Below are positions 1 through 8,850 of a stretch of 64,000 nt of DNA, piece after piece. Both the position numbers and the translations under genes were made by a program. The stretch's first letter is position 1. The number at the start of each line of letters is the position of its first letter. Below the pieces are notes generated by a model. That model searched no databases. It was given only the letters and a program-made list of their open reading frames with translations, and was not told the origin of the DNA. Where the stretch lies: the NCBI RefSeq assembly GCF_014237835.1, contig NZ_JACJVI010000012.1, positions 62,001-126,000 on the forward strand, given 5' to 3'. Origin of the DNA: Rhizobium sp. AQ_MP (lineage in GTDB: Bacteria; Pseudomonadota; Alphaproteobacteria; Rhizobiales; Rhizobiaceae).

Positions 1-1
1 G

Positions 2-271
2 GCCCGCTTCAACTCGGTCAGGGTCGGCCACGGCGAATCCTATCTGCTGATCACCGTCCTCGCCTGCTTCCTCGGCGGGATCAATCCATTCGGCGGCTTC
101 GGCCGCGTCGTTCCCGTCTTTGTGGCCCTGGTCGTCCTGCAGCTCTTGTCGTCCGGCCTGAACCTCATGGGCGCCAACCAGCATCTCGCAACCGCAGTCT
201 GGGGTCTCCTGCTCGTCACCGTGATGGTGTTGCGCTGGGCTTCGGTCAAATTCATCAAAAAGATCAGATAA
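2..271 (+). CDS. Sugar ABC transporter permease, C-terminal fragment
   Basis: Only the last 89 residues are present; the gene begins before the window, and reading frame 2 is open to a TAA at 269-271. The fragment is hydrophobic, with a Gly-rich loop (GGINPFGGFGRV), a helix rich in Val and Leu, and a final membrane segment ending in a basic tail (KFIKKIR). This matches the end of RbsC/LsrC-type permeases of monosaccharide ABC importers (CUT2 class). The epimerase gene starts 11 bases downstream, so the importer is probably co-transcribed with the sugar enzymes that follow and supplies their substrate. The family call is fairly secure; the sugar transported cannot be read from this fragment. 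Confidence 0.75.
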   Translation, partial: ARFNSVRVGHGESYLLITVLACFLGGINPFGGFGRVVPVFVALVVLQLLSSGLNLMGANQHLATAVWGLLLVTVMVLRWASVKFIKKIR

Positions 272-282
272 GGAGTAAACCC

Positions 283-1131
283 ATGCAAGGCTTTGGCGTT
301 CACACAAGCATGTGGACCATGAACTGGGACAGGGCCGGCGCGGAAAAGGCGATCACTGGCGCCGCCCACTACAAGATGGATTTCATCGAGATCGCGTTGT
401 TGAATGCACCCGCCGTCGACGCCAAGCACACGCGCGACCTGCTTGAAAAACATGAGATGCGTGCGGTTTGCTCACTCGGCTTGCCCGAACATGCCTGGGC
501 CTCTGTACGACCCGAGGCTGCGATCGAACACCTGAAGGTCGCCATTGAAAAAACTGCGGAAATGCGGGGTGAAGCGCTATCCGGCGTCATCTATGGTGGC
601 ATCGGCGAGCGAACCGGCGTGCCACCGACACAGGCCGAATATGACAACATCACCCGCGTGCTCGAAGCCGCCGCCAAACACGCCAAGCAACACGGTATTC
701 AGCTTGGCGTCGAAGCGGTTAACCGCTACGAAAACCATCTCGTCAATTCCGCCCAGCAGGCGGTCGATGTCGTGGAGCGGGTCGGTGCCGACAACATCTT
801 CGTCCATCTCGACACCTATCACATGAACATCGAAGAAAAGGGTGCGGCCAACGGCATTCTGATTGCCCGAGACCACCTGAAATACATCCATCTCTCCGAA
901 AGTGATCGCGGCACCCCCGGCTACGGCAATATTCCCTGGGACGAAATCTACGCGACACTGGCCGCAATCGGCTTCAAGGGGGGGCTTGCCATGGAAAGCT
1001 TCATCAACATGCCTCCTGAAGTCGCGTATGGTCTTGCTGTCTGGCGACCGGTTGCCCGCGACATGGAGGAGGTCATGGGCAAGGGCCTGCCATTCCTGCG
1101 CAACAAGGCCGAACAATACGGTCTGATCTGA
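283..1131 (+). CDS. Ketose 3-epimerase (D-tagatose/L-ribulose 3-epimerase family)
   Basis: A 282-residue TIM-barrel protein of the sugar phosphate isomerase/epimerase superfamily. Metal ligands fall at Glu144, Asp177, His203 and Glu238. Their spacing (33, 26, 35) is identical to residues 152, 185, 211 and 246 of D-tagatose 3-epimerase, and the substrate contacts Glu150, His180 and Arg209 are also at the expected offset. It should interconvert free ketoses at C3 using Mn2+ or a similar metal in the cytoplasm. Start ATG follows an AAGGAG box (269-274 region). The neighbouring FGGY kinases and aldolase suggest it turns an imported rare ketose into the isomer those enzymes use. The exact sugar is not known. 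Confidence 0.82.
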   Translation: MQGFGVHTSMWTMNWDRAGAEKAITGAAHYKMDFIEIALLNAPAVDAKHTRDLLEKHEMRAVCSLGLPEHAWASVRPEAAIEHLKVAIEKTAEMRGEALSGVIYGGIGERTGVPPTQAEYDNITRVLEAAAKHAKQHGIQLGVEAVNRYENHLVNSAQQAVDVVERVGADNIFVHLDTYHMNIEEKGAANGILIARDHLKYIHLSESDRGTPGYGNIPWDEIYATLAAIGFKGGLAMESFINMPPEVAYGLAVWRPVARDMEEVMGKGLPFLRNKAEQYGLI

Positions 1132-1278
1132 AACGTGCGGGCCTGCTTCGTCCGGAAATCGGATAAGGCCGGTCCAGTCGCATCCCCGGGTATCAGACAC
1201 CGTTCGGCATGGCCTAAGGTCGCTTCTGAACCAAGCACCTGGTGCAAGGCTTGATCGAAGGGAGGAGGTTTATAGACG

Positions 1279-1923
1279 ATGGCAGCCATCACAGACCATT
1301 CGCAGAGGCTCGCCGAGCTGGCGTATGCACGTTACCGGGAAGCATTGGGTCAGCGTGTTCTGATCGCGGTCGCCGGTGCTCCAGGGTCTGGCAAATCGAC
1401 GATTGCCGAGGCCACCGTCGAGAGGATCAATACAGACGCGCCTGGTCTTGCCGCTGTCTTTCCCATGGATGGCTATCACTATGACGATCAGGTCCTCGAT
1501 GCGATCGGCAGACGTGCCCACAAGGGGGCCCCCGACACATTCGATGTCTATGGTTTGAGCCACATGCTTCAAAGGCTGAAGGACAATCGTGAAGACATGA
1601 TTGCCGTGCCGGTCTTTGATCGTGCCATCGAGATCGCCAGAGCCGGTGCGCGGCTGATCTCAAATGAGACCAGCATCATCATCTGCGAGGGAAACTATCT
1701 TCTGCTCAGCCAGCCTCCATGGGATCGCCTGAAGCCCATCTTCGACGCCACCGTCTTCATCGAGGTGACGCCGGATACCTTGCGCCAGAGGCTTGAGGCG
1801 CGTTGGCGCGGCTTTGGGCTGAGCGACGAAGACATCCGCTTCAAGGTGGAGGAAAACGATCTCCCAAACGGGATCGCCATCGCCAGATTGAGTGCCAAGC
1901 CCGACCTCGTGCTGATCAACTGA
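1279..1923 (+). CDS. P-loop sugar/nucleoside kinase, FrcK-like
   Basis: A 214-residue P-loop kinase of the uridine kinase/pantothenate kinase-like family. The Walker A motif GAPGSGKST lies near residue 34, MDGYHYDD near residue 68 fits the substrate/Walker B-like segment of this family, and an RWRG element precedes the C-terminus. FrcK, encoded with the fructose ABC importer in Sinorhizobium, belongs to the same family, so a role next to a sugar importer is consistent. The ATG at 1279 is preceded by a strong GGAGGAGG box. A 147-base gap separates it from the epimerase. The substrate (sugar or nucleoside) is inferred from context only. Confidence 0.7.
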   Translation: MAAITDHSQRLAELAYARYREALGQRVLIAVAGAPGSGKSTIAEATVERINTDAPGLAAVFPMDGYHYDDQVLDAIGRRAHKGAPDTFDVYGLSHMLQRLKDNREDMIAVPVFDRAIEIARAGARLISNETSIIICEGNYLLLSQPPWDRLKPIFDATVFIEVTPDTLRQRLEARWRGFGLSDEDIRFKVEENDLPNGIAIARLSAKPDLVLIN

Positions 1924-1941
1924 AGCGAGGAAGGGTGAGCA

Positions 1942-3435
1942 ATGACCGAGCCGAGAAGGATATCGACCCCGCAGACAGCAAAGGGTTTTCCAGTCGGTCG
2001 GCAGGTCGAGAGAGTGTCCGGGGCCGATAGTGCGAGAAATCAGGGAGTCTGCGTCCTCGATGTCGGCAAGACCAATGTCAAGCTCAGTGCTTTGACCGCC
2101 CATGGCGAGGTTCTCCAAACTCTTGCCGTCGAAAACCCAGTTCGCCCGGGGCCGCCCTGGCGACATCACAATCTTTCTCTTCTGGGTGGCTGGGTTCTCG
2201 ATGGCCTTCGTAGTCTTGCTCGGGATTTCCCGATCTCGACCTTTGTCACGACCGCCCATGGCTCCGGCGGGGTCCTGGTTGGATCCGACCCCGCTGAAGG
2301 CGACGGGACGGCTCTGCCGATGATTGATTACGAGCAGCCGTTGCCGGCTGACGTCGCTGAGGCCTATCCTCCCCTTGCGGGCTCCTTCCACGATCGAGGC
2401 AGTGCCATCATGCATGGGGCGACCCATCAGGCGCGCCAGCTTCTATGGATGGAAATGGCTGAACCGGCCAAGTTCAGGGAAGCGCGATGGTTCCTGAACC
2501 TGCCGCAATACTGGGCCTGGTGGCTGACAGGTCATGCCGTCTCGGAGCGCACGAGCCTCGGGGCCCAGTCCCATCTCTGGAACACGCCTGATGACAGGCC
2601 CGCGCCGATCGTCGGGCTTCGTGGATGGGGTCACCTTCTGCCTGATATTGTGCCAGCCTGGACGAACCTGGGTCGTCTTCGCCGTCCGCTGGTCGACCGC
2701 TTCGGTCTGCCCGAAAACCTCACCGTTCTGGCCGGTATTCATGACAGCAGCGCAAATCTCTACCGCTACCAGGCCGCTGGCCGCGCCGACGCCGCCATAT
2801 TGTCCACCGGGACCTGGATCGTCGGCATGAGTGGGCAAACGCCACTCGACGATCTCAACGAGCATGCCGGGATGACCATCAATAGCGATGTTTATGGTCG
2901 TCCGATCGCTGGCGCTCTGGTGATGGGCGGGCGGGAGTTTGCCCATGTTGCCGGAGAGGATGGCCACGGACCCGTCGACATCGAGACTGTGCTGAACGTG
3001 ATGACGCGCGGGACCATGGCTATGCCCAGTTTTGGGGATGGAGATGGCTTCTTCCCCGGAAGCGCCGGGCGCGGTCACGTGACAGGACCCGCGTTGACGG
3101 GCACGCGTGAGCGCCGCGCACTCGGCCTCATCTATGTCGCGCAGTTGGCAGTCGAATGCCTTGATGCGCTGAAGGTGAGGGATACTGTTGTTCTGGACGG
3201 CAGCTATCTCCGGGATCCGCTGTTTGCGCGGCTCGTCAGCACACTCCGGCGTGGAGGCGAGACGCTGATCAATCTCGATACCTATGGCGTGGCGACCGGA
3301 GCGGCCCTGCTTGCATCCCACGCGACCTCGCTTGCGGCCGAGAGCCTGCATCTACAGACGGCCGAACCGATCACGGAGTCGGCGGAGCTTTTCCAAGCCT
3401 ATCATCGACGCTGGCGCGAGGACGCCCGCCGGTGA
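1942..3435 (+). CDS. FGGY-family carbohydrate kinase (L-fuculo-/rhamnulokinase-like)
   Basis: A 497-residue FGGY kinase. After an unusual polar N-terminal extension of about 35 residues comes the first phosphate-binding motif (LDVGKTNVKL). The second nucleotide-binding region (ILSTGTWIVGM) is near the middle, and the C-terminal ATPase domain ends with YGVATGAALLAS. The DVGKTNVK form is typical of the rhamnulokinase/fuculokinase branch, whose products are ketose 1-phosphates. That fits the class II aldolase encoded directly downstream, which splits such 1-phosphates. ATG at 1942 follows an AGGAAGG box. The family is secure, the substrate is inferred. The N-terminal extension may mean translation really starts further in. 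Confidence 0.72.
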   Translation: MTEPRRISTPQTAKGFPVGRQVERVSGADSARNQGVCVLDVGKTNVKLSALTAHGEVLQTLAVENPVRPGPPWRHHNLSLLGGWVLDGLRSLARDFPISTFVTTAHGSGGVLVGSDPAEGDGTALPMIDYEQPLPADVAEAYPPLAGSFHDRGSAIMHGATHQARQLLWMEMAEPAKFREARWFLNLPQYWAWWLTGHAVSERTSLGAQSHLWNTPDDRPAPIVGLRGWGHLLPDIVPAWTNLGRLRRPLVDRFGLPENLTVLAGIHDSSANLYRYQAAGRADAAILSTGTWIVGMSGQTPLDDLNEHAGMTINSDVYGRPIAGALVMGGREFAHVAGEDGHGPVDIETVLNVMTRGTMAMPSFGDGDGFFPGSAGRGHVTGPALTGTRERRALGLIYVAQLAVECLDALKVRDTVVLDGSYLRDPLFARLVSTLRRGGETLINLDTYGVATGAALLASHATSLAAESLHLQTAEPITESAELFQAYHRRWREDARR

Positions 3436-3460
3436 TGAGCAGTTCCAGAAAGGACATGAC

Positions 3461-4162
3461 ATGAGCCAGAGCAAGACCGACCAGACCAAGCAGGATCTGC
3501 GCAGGAAGATGGTCGAGATATGTCGCCGGATGAACGCTAGCGGCATCAATCAGGGAACAGCCGGCAACCTCTCTGTGCGAACGCCGGACGGTTTTCTGAT
3601 CACGCCCTCTTCGCTGCCCTATGACGTGATGACACCCGAAGACCTCGTGGAGATGGACTTCGATGGCACCTATGCCGGACGCCGTCCCTCCTCTGAATGG
3701 CGGTTTCATCGCGACATCCTGAAAAACCGTTCGGACATCAATGTCGTTCTGCATTGTCATTCGATGTATGCGACAACCCTTGCCTGCCATCACAAGACCA
3801 TACCGGCCTTCCACTACATGGTCGGCGTTGCCGGTGGAACCACGGTTCGATGCGCAGACTATGCGACCTTCGGAACGCAAGCCCTGTCGGATCATGCCTT
3901 GAAGGCACTGCAAGGGCGGCTCGCCTGCCTGCTTGGCCAGCATGGACAGATCTCGCTGGGTCGGGATCTCGAACAGGCACTATGGCTCGCAATCGAGATC
4001 GAGACCCTGTCGCGCATGTATGTTCAGGTCCTGACCCTGGGTGAACCGCCAATCCTGTCCGATGAGGAAATGGAGCGGGTAATCGGCCAGATGAAGCGTA
4101 TGAGCTACGGTCTTGGACCAGAGGCGGAAGGATCCAACGATGTGGCGCGGCCACGCGCGTGA
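3461..4162 (+). CDS. Class II aldolase (L-fuculose-phosphate aldolase family)
   Basis: A 233-residue zinc aldolase of the FucA/AraD family. Glu79, His98, His100 and His161 match FucA Glu73, His92, His94 and His155 with one constant offset of six, so the catalytic Glu and all three zinc ligands are intact. It should cleave a ketose 1-phosphate to dihydroxyacetone phosphate plus an aldehyde. ATG 3461 is chosen because it follows an AGAAAGGA box and begins just upstream of the conserved fold; the open frame extends further upstream but only as overlap with the kinase. The order kinase-aldolase supports a phosphorylation and cleavage route for a rare sugar. The aldehyde product is unknown. Confidence 0.82.
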   Translation: MSQSKTDQTKQDLRRKMVEICRRMNASGINQGTAGNLSVRTPDGFLITPSSLPYDVMTPEDLVEMDFDGTYAGRRPSSEWRFHRDILKNRSDINVVLHCHSMYATTLACHHKTIPAFHYMVGVAGGTTVRCADYATFGTQALSDHALKALQGRLACLLGQHGQISLGRDLEQALWLAIEIETLSRMYVQVLTLGEPPILSDEEMERVIGQMKRMSYGLGPEAEGSNDVARPRA

Positions 4163-4204
4163 GCCCATGACCATCCAGCTTTGCAAGCATTAGAGGTGAC
4201 CATC

Positions 4205-5839
4205 ATGACCTCCACCATGGACGTGGATGAGAAGACCAGACGTTACGTCATCGGCGTCGACGTCGGAACGGGCAGCGCGCGTGCCGGTCTTTTCGACCTC
4301 AATGGCCGGATGCTGTCGGTCGCCAAGCGCGACATCACGCTCTATCGCGAGGCGGGCTCGATCGTCGAGCAGTCAAGCACCGAGATCTGGCACGCCGTCT
4401 GCGCGATTATCCGTGAAGCGGTGCAGGAAGCCGGCGTGTTGCCCGAGCAGGTGGTCGGGCTCGGCTTCGACGCAACCTGCTCGCTGGTGGTGCTGGGCGC
4501 GGGCGGCAAGCCGCTCGCCGTCGGCCCCTCGGAAGAGGCGGAGCGTGACATCATCGTCTGGATGGACCATCGCGCCCTTGCCCAGGCCGAGCGCATCAAC
4601 GCAATCGGGCACGACGTTCTGCGTTATGTCGGCGGGCGCATCTCCCCGGAGATGGAGACGCCGAAGATCCTGTGGCTGAAGGAAAACCGCCCGACGACAT
4701 TCAAGGCCACCTGGCAGTTCTTCGATCTCGCCGATTTCCTGACCTGGAAATCGACCGGCGATCTCGCCCGCTCGACCTGCACCGTCACCTGCAAATGGAC
4801 CTATCTCGCCCATGAGGCGCGCTGGGATGACAACTATTTCAGGAAGATCGGCCTCGAAGAACTGGCCGACGAGGGCTTTGCCCGCATCGGCACTGATATC
4901 GTTGAGCCCGGCACCCGCCTGGGGCAGGGGCTGACGAAAGAGGCGGCTGAAGCCATGGGGCTGAATCCGGGGACTGCTGTCGCAGCTGGGATGATCGATG
5001 CCCATGCCGGCGGGATTGGCACTGTCGGTATCGGCGGCAAGCCCGCCGAGAACCTGGCTTACGTCTTCGGCACCTCGTCCTGTACCATGACCTCGACTGC
5101 AGATCCCATCTTTGTGCCGGGCGTCTGGGGACCCTATTACTCGGCCATGGTGCCCGGCATGTGGTTGAACGAAGGCGGCCAGAGTGCCGCAGGCGCGGCG
5201 ATAGATCAGCTCCTCTCCTTCCATCCCGCTGCCGCCGAGGCGACCTTGCGGGCAAAGGCCGCGGGCAAGTCCCTCCCCGCTTTCATGGCTGAGCATGCAG
5301 AAGAGAAGGTCACGAATGTCTCGAAGGCCATCGACCTGGCGGCTGGCCTGCACGTCGTGCCGGAATTCCTTGGCAATCGAGCGCCATTTGCCGATCCGCA
5401 TGCGCGCGCCGTCATTGCCGGGCTTGGTATGGAGCGCGACTTCGACAGTCTGATTGCGCTCTACATCGCCGGGCTCTGCGGCATTGGCTATGGATTACGC
5501 CAGATCATTGAGACACAGGCAAAGTCCGGTGCCTCCGTCGAGCGGGTGGTGATCAGCGGCGGTGCGGGTGCAAGCCCGCTGGTGCGCCAGCTCCTTGCCG
5601 ATGCCTGCGGTAAGCAGCTGGTTGCGACCGCTGCCGACGAGCCTGTATTGCTCGGCTCCGCCATCCTCGCCAGTGTGGCGGCGGGGGCCTTCCCGGACAT
5701 GCGCCATGCGATGGAAAAGCTCTGTGCAGTGGCCACGGTTTACCATCCGGCCGGGGCGGATGTCGCTCAGGCACATGAGCGACGGTACGGCGCATTCCTG
5801 CACCTGCAGGATACCGCGAGGAAACTGCGATCGGTCTGA
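4205..5839 (+). CDS. FGGY-family pentulose kinase (D-ribulokinase-like)
   Basis: A 544-residue kinase. The N-terminal motif VIGVDVGTGSARAGLFD, the internal GFDATCSLVV segment and the VWMDHRA element are typical of FGGY pentulose kinases related to D-ribulokinase. The C-terminal half has the GGAGASPLVRQ nucleotide-binding segment. It would phosphorylate a pentulose such as D-ribulose on C5, feeding the pentose phosphate pathway. ATG 4205 is preferred to the TTG at 4181 because GAGGTG lies six bases upstream. It closes the rare-sugar operon. A paralogue with the same signature lies at 38228-39853 in the polyol locus. The substrate is inferred from family and neighbours. Confidence 0.75.
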   Translation: MTSTMDVDEKTRRYVIGVDVGTGSARAGLFDLNGRMLSVAKRDITLYREAGSIVEQSSTEIWHAVCAIIREAVQEAGVLPEQVVGLGFDATCSLVVLGAGGKPLAVGPSEEAERDIIVWMDHRALAQAERINAIGHDVLRYVGGRISPEMETPKILWLKENRPTTFKATWQFFDLADFLTWKSTGDLARSTCTVTCKWTYLAHEARWDDNYFRKIGLEELADEGFARIGTDIVEPGTRLGQGLTKEAAEAMGLNPGTAVAAGMIDAHAGGIGTVGIGGKPAENLAYVFGTSSCTMTSTADPIFVPGVWGPYYSAMVPGMWLNEGGQSAAGAAIDQLLSFHPAAAEATLRAKAAGKSLPAFMAEHAEEKVTNVSKAIDLAAGLHVVPEFLGNRAPFADPHARAVIAGLGMERDFDSLIALYIAGLCGIGYGLRQIIETQAKSGASVERVVISGGAGASPLVRQLLADACGKQLVATAADEPVLLGSAILASVAAGAFPDMRHAMEKLCAVATVYHPAGADVAQAHERRYGAFLHLQDTARKLRSV

Positions 5840-5922
5840 TTGGCCGGATGTACCGGGTCGCCGCCGACATGGGACGATCAATGCCAGCCAAGAGTCTTAG
5901 GATCGTTTGTCAGTCGAGAGCA

Positions 5923-5962
5923 TGCCGAGCGGCCTGATACCCGCATATCAGGCCGCTCGGCA
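5923..5962. terminator. 17-bp perfect hairpin between convergent genes
   Basis: Arms at 5923-5939 and 5946-5962 (TGCCGAGCGGCCTGATA and its reverse complement) are perfect, with a six-base loop. It lies between the 3' ends of the rightward kinase and the leftward LigA-like gene. Neither side has a clear U-tract, so it may act as a bidirectional transcript end or 3' stabiliser rather than a textbook Rho-independent terminator. Confidence 0.55.
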
Positions 5963-6027
5963 CGGATCTCCGTGCAATCATGCCGGCGATATCAAGGCAG
6001 CAATGACACGCCAGCATCAGCCGGTTG

Positions 6028-6399
6028 TCAGGTTTCCACCGAGGGATAGGCGCGGTCGCGCCAATGCTGCAGTTTTGCGGCAAATTCGCGTTGAAAGGCA
6101 AGCGGGCCGGATTTGTTGAAATAAGGCTCGTCGTAGATCCCGATGAACAAAGTCAGGTTGAGAAAGAAATGCGCGCCCATTTCGAACAGGGCGACAAAAT
6201 CGTGGTTGACCAAGGCGGACCGCTCCTCATCCGTCAGGGCGTGAACGGTCGACGCTTCCACATCGTTGCCAAGCAGCTTCGGGCCGATCGATTGTTCCCA
6301 CGTCGCAACGAAGCTTTTCGGATCCTCGATATACCGCTTCAGGTATTCCGGATCTCGATCCACCGTATAGAGGAACTTGTTGACGTAATACTTGCTCAT
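6028..6399 (-). CDS. LigA-type small subunit of a class III extradiol dioxygenase
   Basis: A 123-residue helical protein resembling the alpha subunit of protocatechuate 4,5-dioxygenase. The segment LTDEERSALVNHDF followed by EMGAHFFLNLTLF is the conserved part of the family, which lines the active site of the large subunit. The N-terminus (MSKYYVNKFLY) differs from classical LigA. The ATG overlaps the stop of the upstream large-subunit gene (ATGA), implying translational coupling and a stoichiometric complex. Known relatives cleave protocatechuate, gallate derivatives or aminophenols, so the aromatic substrate cannot be assigned here. Confidence 0.75.
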   Translation of the reverse strand: MSKYYVNKFLYTVDRDPEYLKRYIEDPKSFVATWEQSIGPKLLGNDVEASTVHALTDEERSALVNHDFVALFEMGAHFFLNLTLFIGIYDEPYFNKSGPLAFQREFAAKLQHWRDRAYPSVET

Positions 6400-7256
6400 G
6401 CCGCCTGCTCCTTCGGATACCAGGTGAAATAGGCTTCCATCGTGTGGAAGAGGTCCAGGTTGTCGACGTAGTCGGCGCCTTCAGGACCGGCTATGCCCAG
6501 CATCAGGATGAAATTGAGGAAGCCATGGGTCGCATTGCCGCTTTGCTCCATGCTTTTGTGCGTCACATTGGCGAGGATGGAATCAATGTCGCCGGCGCGC
6601 AGCCACTCGATCGCCTGTCGGTCGAATACCGGGTCCGGTCCCGTTTCCATGAATTGGCGCGGGCCGCCGAGTTCGAGGGAGAGGTGACCCGTGCCGATTG
6701 CCGCGACACGTTTGTCGGAAGGATAGTCATCGATCGCTTTGCGGATTGCCCGTCCCAGATCATAGAACCGTCGGGGAGAATGGAGTGGTGGGGCGAAGAT
6801 GTTGGTGTAGATGGGTACGACCGGAAGATCGTTCTGGGGACGAACCGTGATGATTGGGCAGATGATCGAATGATCGATCTTGAGTTCGTTGGAAAAGGCA
6901 AAATCGAAATTCTGGTCCATCAGTGATTGGTGCATGAAGCGCGACATGTCCTCGTTGCCTTCGAGGACATATTTGGGAATGCCGAATTCGCGTTCTTCAT
7001 TATAGAATGTCGCATCATAGCGAGGTGCTTTGCCGATCAGGAACTGTGGGCAGTTGTCCAGAAAAATCTGGTGAAAGTGGTCTGAACCGATCATGACGAG
7101 AATGTCAGGCTTGGTTCGTGCCAGCGTTTCCCGATAGGCTTCGATTTTCCTCTTCCATTCTGGCGCCTGAGGCATTTGCTGCTCCGGCGGTGCCGTGGTC
7201 GCTTTCAGGTAGAAGGGGTGATGGGTCGACGCAAGCGTCGCAACTAGTTTGGCCAA
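6396..7256 (-). CDS. LigB-type catalytic subunit of a class III extradiol dioxygenase
   Basis: A 286-residue LigB-fold non-heme Fe(II) ring-cleavage dioxygenase subunit. The N-terminal STHHPF provides the first iron-binding His (residue 12 or 13), and GSDHFHQ near residue 58 provides the second; the acidic ligand should lie in the C-terminal part. Translation appears to begin at a TTG codon (7254-7256) preceded by GAGGGAGAA. The next in-frame Met is 27 residues in and would delete the iron ligand, so TTG is the only start compatible with function. The gene overlaps the small-subunit gene by four bases. The ring substrate is unknown. Confidence 0.78.
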   Translation of the reverse strand: MAKLVATLASTHHPFYLKATTAPPEQQMPQAPEWKRKIEAYRETLARTKPDILVMIGSDHFHQIFLDNCPQFLIGKAPRYDATFYNEEREFGIPKYVLEGNEDMSRFMHQSLMDQNFDFAFSNELKIDHSIICPIITVRPQNDLPVVPIYTNIFAPPLHSPRRFYDLGRAIRKAIDDYPSDKRVAAIGTGHLSLELGGPRQFMETGPDPVFDRQAIEWLRAGDIDSILANVTHKSMEQSGNATHGFLNFILMLGIAGPEGADYVDNLDLFHTMEAYFTWYPKEQAA

Positions 7257-7334
7257 AGTACTTCTCCCTCAATTTTGGCGGCTCTGCCGCGCCTGTCGCA
7301 TTGCCGGCGGAGTGTTCCGGGCCGGCATCCTCAC

Positions 7335-8813
7335 TCAGTCGGCAAAAAGATCGCGATGGATGCCGGCCGCCTCGAAGAGGTAGTCACGGCTCTTCTCGAT
7401 TTCGCGCCGCAGCCGGTCGATGTCGAAACCAAGCAGCTGCCCGTCCCACTTCTTCACCCTGCCGGCGACCAGGACAGCCTCGACGTTGGACCGCTCCATC
7501 AAGGTGACCACCGCGCCCGCGGCATTGTTGAGCGGCGCAACGTTCAGGGCATCTGCACTCAGCAGGATGATGTCGGCCTCCTTGCCGGGCGTTAGCGATC
7601 CGATTTTGTGATCCAGCTTAAGGCCTTGCGCGCCGCCGATCGTGGCGGTGCGAAGGGCGTCGGTGGCGGTAGCAAGCCGGGGATACTCCTGACCTGCAAG
7701 GGCCTTGGCATTCGCCTCCATGCGCTGCAGCGTGACGAAGCTGCGCATCTGCGTGAAGAAGTCGGCCGTCATGGTGCATTCGACGTCGGTCGAAAGCGAT
7801 ATGCTCATTCCCAGATCGATCGAGGTCTGCAACGGCGGCGTCCCGTGACGCATCTGCATCTCGATCGGCACTGACAGGGATACGTGCGCACCCGCATCGG
7901 CAGCATATCTCCAGCCCTGTTCGGACATCCCCGTCATGTGGATGAAGATATTGTCCGGACCGAACATCCCCCGGGCACCCAGTTCATCGAAGGTGGGTTG
8001 CATGCCGAAGGTGCCCACGACATGGAGCGCGATCGGGATTCCCAGTTCCCGGCCGATACGCCAGGCGTCTTCATATCCGGGGATATAGATCTCTCCCCCC
8101 ATGACCATGGTCAACAGCTGGTCATCTGATGAAAAATGCGTCTGATGGATCCGCTTTGCGTCCGAAGGATAGACTGATTTTTCGCCCCATCCCTCGAAGT
8201 ACCCGAGGACTGACCGGCGGCCGGCATCCCGCAGGCCTTCGACGGCCGCATCCGAATGCTCCGGCGAATGATGAATTTGACTGACGTCCATCACTGTTGT
8301 CACGCCGGCATCGAGCTGCGACAGCGATCCGAAGAGTTCGTTGATGTAGATGTCGTCTGGCCGGTAGACCATCGAGAACTTCTGCAGAATGATCTCGTAG
8401 TAGTTCGAGCGTGATTCCGGTCGACCGTCATTGATCAGGATGCCGTTGGCGAGATGACCTCTGAGCGCAGTCTCGAACTGATGATGGTGGGTATCGACAA
8501 AGCCCGGCATGACGATCTTGCCCTGAGCGCCAATCACGGCTGCGCCGTCAGCGGAAAGAGACGGTCCAACCGCAATGATCTTGGAGCCCTCGAGCAGAAT
8601 ATCGCCGCTTTCGAAATTGCCCACCTGGTCGTCCATGGACAGAATCACGCCGCCTTTGATCAGCGTCTTGCGGCCAGACTCCCCGATCCCCTTTGGCAAG
8701 CTTGCCGCCGCCGCGGCCTGCGCTGCTGCAGATCTCGAATTGCTCTCCACTGCGCTCGCTTCGAAGCGCGTGGGGCAGGGCGATCGGGTATCACTCTTAC
8801 ACAGTCTGCACAT
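7335..8813 (-). CDS. Amidohydrolase, TRZ/ATZ (chlorohydrolase/deaminase-like) family
   Basis: A 492-residue metal-dependent hydrolase with the composite fold: an N-terminal beta domain (TLIKGGVILSMD), the HxH metal motif in GFVDTHHHQFET, later His residues in ALHVVG and FIHMTG, and the Asp in LSTDVECT. It closes with a C-terminal SLTPGKEADIILL beta segment. Such enzymes remove amino, halide or acyl groups from ring compounds or amides. An extra 40-residue N-terminus carries Cys residues (MCRLCKSD). The ATG at 8813 is supported by GGGAGGAAG. The gene lies between the IclR regulator and the dioxygenase genes in one leftward operon, so it may prepare the dioxygenase substrate. That role is inference. 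Confidence 0.75.
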   Translation of the reverse strand: MCRLCKSDTRSPCPTRFEASAVESNSRSAAAQAAAAASLPKGIGESGRKTLIKGGVILSMDDQVGNFESGDILLEGSKIIAVGPSLSADGAAVIGAQGKIVMPGFVDTHHHQFETALRGHLANGILINDGRPESRSNYYEIILQKFSMVYRPDDIYINELFGSLSQLDAGVTTVMDVSQIHHSPEHSDAAVEGLRDAGRRSVLGYFEGWGEKSVYPSDAKRIHQTHFSSDDQLLTMVMGGEIYIPGYEDAWRIGRELGIPIALHVVGTFGMQPTFDELGARGMFGPDNIFIHMTGMSEQGWRYAADAGAHVSLSVPIEMQMRHGTPPLQTSIDLGMSISLSTDVECTMTADFFTQMRSFVTLQRMEANAKALAGQEYPRLATATDALRTATIGGAQGLKLDHKIGSLTPGKEADIILLSADALNVAPLNNAAGAVVTLMERSNVEAVLVAGRVKKWDGQLLGFDIDRLRREIEKSRDYLFEAAGIHRDLFAD

Positions 8814-8850
8814 GGCTCTTCCTCCCTGGCCGTGATGCGTTCTTTTGTCG

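Noticed and set aside
40..453. Leftward 137-codon frame across the permease end and epimerase start
   Set aside because: It is antisense to two real genes and shows no family features.
7335..8813. LigJ/GalB-type hydratase identity for the amidohydrolase
   Set aside because: The protein has the composite beta domain and LSTDVE motif of TRZ/ATZ hydrolases rather than the ACMSD-like LigJ fold, so a gallate pathway is not supported.
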